Positions 11,066-12,994 of a stretch of 12,994 nt of DNA are shown in pieces; position 1 is the stretch's first letter; every line of letters begins with the position of its first letter. This DNA is from Dimargaris cristalligena. Lineage: Eukaryota > Kickxellomycota > Dimargaritomycetes > Dimargaritales > Dimargaritaceae. The translations under genes were made by a program, and so were the position numbers. The stretch covers positions 1-12,994 of the forward strand of contig JANBQC010000714.1 of NCBI GenBank assembly GCA_027576995.1, given 5' to 3'. The notes under the pieces were generated by a model, which saw nothing but the letters and a program-made list of their open reading frames with translations, was not told where the DNA came from and did not search any database.

Positions 11066-12357
11066 ATGGTGACCACTACTTTGCGACGAGTGTGCATTTT
11101 AGTTTCCTCTATCGCCGTTTCTTATACCCTTACTTACCCTCCCGCTTCCGCTGCTGAATTCAACCCCATGGATAACTCCGTCCGCATTCGTCTCATGAAG
11201 GGCCTGACTCCGACCTTCGGAGGTCCCCAGCTCGAGTAAGTGGACATGTTTTCAGTTGTGGCTGAGTGGTAGGTGTGCATGGTGGAGTCGTTAGGAGGAA
11301 TCGCTCTACCTCTGCTCCCATTTCCTAGCCCATGCACTAGACAGGTACCGAAATGGGTCACCAGGCCTTGGCACCCATGTTCAAAAGCAACGAACCGCCA
11401 TTCCACAGACACATGGTGACTAACTCCTTTACCTATGCTTCCTGCCTTCCGCTGTCACGCTACTTGGCTTGTGGGTCTTTACCTAGATATGTCATTGACG
11501 TCGACGGGACCCTGGATGAAGCCACCGTGCGCTACGAAAAGTACCCGCTGGGCAAGATTAATCCCCAGCCCATTGAGATCAAAGAAACGACTATTAAGGG
11601 GTAAGTCATTGTGAATCTCCCGTAGTAGCATTTTGTGACTCTGGGCTATCCGAAGGAGCTGAGCCGCCCCCACCGTTCTGTTATTCGGTGATGGAGACTA
11701 AACAATTATTAGGGAGAGGGGGATGTGTGGTAAACTAATCTAACTAAAATAGCGCCCCTCACTGACTGTCCATCCCACCAAATACCTCTAAAAAAATTAC
11801 ACCCTTCAAATTCAGTGATCAACTCACTCAGCTGCTAGTCAACGCGGAATCTCTTCACTCGCTACCCTGCCAACCCGAACCCCACAATGACGACGCGTTT
11901 GGTCACGATATCGCCATTTTCGCCCAGCTACCTGGTCGTGCCCCCTGGATGAACGGTTAGTCACCTTATTCTACACTCAATATCCCATAGATCCTCTCAT
12001 ATGCCCTTGGTGTGAATTGAGCAATCGTTTGGCATCAACCAGCCGAATTATTGGTATTGGGCTAGGTTGTGCCCACCGCAACTCTTCGGCCAAATGAAGT
12101 GATTAAGACTGACTCTTATTACACAGCTACCCTTCCCTTCAACCCTCCTCACCATTTCCCTACCTCTGCATTTTTCTCTTATTCGCTATTCCTGCATCCA
12201 ATTAGGCCGTGGTCAAGGCTGCGCGGTCAATAATGACTGGGATGAGGAGTCCATCCAGGACTCCTTCCGCGTCAATTCGGAGGAACAGGACAAATTTAAG
12301 CAAATCGCCGATCATATTCATCAAACCGCTCAACAAGTTCTGTCAACGGATTCCTAG
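11066..12357 (+). CDS. Unrecognised secreted protein, four exons
   Basis: Four exons (11066-11235, 11487-11600, 11816-11955, 12206-12357) encode 191 aa. The introns are 251, 215 and 250 nt, with donors GTAAGT, GTAAGT and GTTAGT and acceptors TAG, CAG and TAG. Phases are 2, 2 and 1, and all joins stay in frame. The ATG at 11066 gives a signal peptide: RR at 7-8, a hydrophobic core at 9-24, and probable cleavage near ASA|A (about residue 29). No ATG lies upstream in this frame. The mature protein has a beta-type middle (for example YVIDVDGTLDEATVRYEKY, 58-76, and PIEIKETTIKG, 85-95). Two cysteines (113, 147) could form a disulfide, and there is an acidic, amphipathic helical C-terminus from about 150. 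There is no KDEL-type signal, membrane segment or GPI tail, so secretion or lumenal residence is inferred. I do not recognise the family. Exon 4 could be read in another frame (ATG at 12209), but only the chosen frame joins exon 3. Confidence 0.75.
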
Positions 12358-12604
12358 GATTAATAACTCAGCTGGGTATTGCAACCTTCTACCGCTTATA
12401 CATTTCTGAATCGACACCGATTAGAAAAGCATATATTATGAGGGACCAAGCCCAAAATAAGTTGCCTGTCTAGGTCTATTCGTTTTTTTTGTTTGTTTTT
12501 TTGTAAACGATGACAATGGAGTAGATGAGACGACCTCCATTACAGTTTATAGCTAGGTCCGTCCTACAGTTAATGCCTGGACTTCGTGAATATACCTTGT
12601 TGAT

Positions 12605-12610
12605 AATAAA
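12605..12610 (+). terminator. Candidate polyadenylation signal
   Basis: AATAAA lies 248 nt downstream of the stop codon of the 191-aa secreted-protein gene, on the same strand. A T-rich run at 12483-12503 precedes it. Fungal 3'-end signals are loose, so the assignment rests on sequence and position only. A second AATAAA at 12781-12786 is an alternative. Confidence 0.35.
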
Positions 12611-12648
12611 CCAAACTGAAAAATCCAGGATTCGAATTCTACCAGAAA

Positions 12649-12661
12649 CCCCCCCCCCCCC
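12649..12661. repeat. C13 homopolymer
   Basis: Thirteen consecutive C residues are followed by ACCCCACC. Such a run is prone to replication slippage and sequencing-length error. It lies in the spacer before the tRNA and affects no coding frame. Confidence 0.9.
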
Positions 12662-12821
12662 ACCCCACCATGTTTAACTCGCTTATCTAGACGATATCAT
12701 TTGTGTCAATATTCTGGTGCATTAGCGCAACTCTGGATTCAATACATGCTATATTCATAAAACGAGTATGACATTAGAAAAATAAACTCAAGGTGAACAT
12801 CAACGAACCATAGTGCGACCC

Positions 12822-12832
12822 AAAAACAAAAA
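12822..12832 (-). terminator. RNA polymerase III terminator of tRNA-His
   Basis: On the minus strand, two T5 runs separated by one G follow the tRNA 3' end, starting 3 nt after the discriminator base. Runs of four or more T terminate RNA polymerase III. Confidence 0.8.
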
Positions 12833-12835
12833 TAT

Positions 12836-12906
12836 TGCCGTTGGCAGGAATCGAACCTGCGTCGGCGCGGCCACAACGCGATGTACTGCCACTATACTAC
12901 AACGGC
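12836..12906 (-). tRNA. tRNA-His (anticodon GTG)
   Basis: This is a 71-nt cytosolic-type tRNA without an intron. The acceptor stem GCCGTTG/CAACGGC pairs perfectly, and the discriminator is A. The D stem is GTAT/GTAC with loop AGTGGCA. The anticodon loop TTGTGGC places GTG at 12872-12874. The T arm GCAGG-TTCGATT-CCTGC is perfect. The internal promoter boxes TAGTATAGTGGC (A) and GGTTCGATTCC (B) are intact, and T5 terminators follow. The overall sequence closely follows eukaryotic tRNA-His. The base 5' of the acceptor stem is A, so G(-1) must be added after transcription, as is usual in eukaryotes. One oddity is that the outer anticodon-stem pair (27-43) is a U-C mismatch. Confidence 0.97.
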
Positions 12907-12994
12907 TAATATATTTTTGTTGTGGTAGGACCTGAGACTAATTAGTTAACCGCAGTATTTCTTTATTAATCAGTTCCCATTACTATATCCTTTT

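Larger units (their letters stand above)
12358..12835. other. 3' flank of the secreted-protein gene and spacer to the tRNA
   Basis: This 478-nt stretch has no gene. It contains a T-rich run at 12483-12503, an AATAAA at 12605-12610 that suits polyadenylation of the plus-strand gene about 250 nt past its stop, a C13 homopolymer at 12649-12661, and a second AATAAA at 12781-12786. The T5 tracts that end the minus-strand tRNA lie at its right edge. Confidence 0.55.

Noticed and set aside
12209..12409. 66-codon plus-strand frame overlapping exon 4 of the secreted protein
   Set aside because: It is out of frame with the exon 3 junction. The alternative frame continues the spliced protein to a stop at 12357 with a plausible helical tail.

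Overview
This window is nuclear DNA from a eukaryote with spliceosomal introns, most likely a fungus. The evidence is short GT-AG introns (179-330 nt), CT-rich leaders, a small GPI-anchored cysteine-rich wall/surface-type protein, a fungal-length BCKDK/Pkp1-type mitochondrial kinase, and a eukaryotic tRNA-His whose 5' G(-1) is not encoded. The presence of an NKAP-family gene and the fairly long introns would suit an early-diverging lineage better than a yeast, but this placement is inference from the sequence alone.

Layout. Positions 1-1611 are AT-rich and gene-free. They hold one copy of an interspersed repeat (about 1115-1258) and a TATA/AATAAA-bearing block that may be old LTR material. 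Three protein genes follow in tandem on the minus strand. The first is a four-exon branched-chain 2-oxoacid dehydrogenase kinase (1612-3600, 400 aa). The second is a three-exon NKAP-family RS-domain nuclear protein (4566-6374, 463 aa). The third is an intronless secreted, probably GPI-anchored protein with eight mature cysteines (7092-7544, 150 aa). A long stretch (7545-11065) has no gene I can support; its right end carries the upstream region of the next gene. On the plus strand, 11066-12357 encodes a four-exon, 191-aa secreted protein that I do not recognise. A minus-strand tRNA-His(GTG) lies at 12836-12906.

The spliced models were built by hand. Every splice junction keeps frame: the exon lengths sum to 1203, 1392 and 576 nt. 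For BCKDK and NKAP the junctions also restore conserved family sequence. The genes do not form an obvious pathway; this looks like ordinary gene-by-gene eukaryotic organisation. The most notable structural observation is that a second copy of the 1115-1258 repeat lies inside BCKDK intron 3 (about 1810-1955), which is the longest intron in the window. I see no sign of an undescribed multi-gene system. The best candidates for novelty are the two small secreted proteins and the repeat family.
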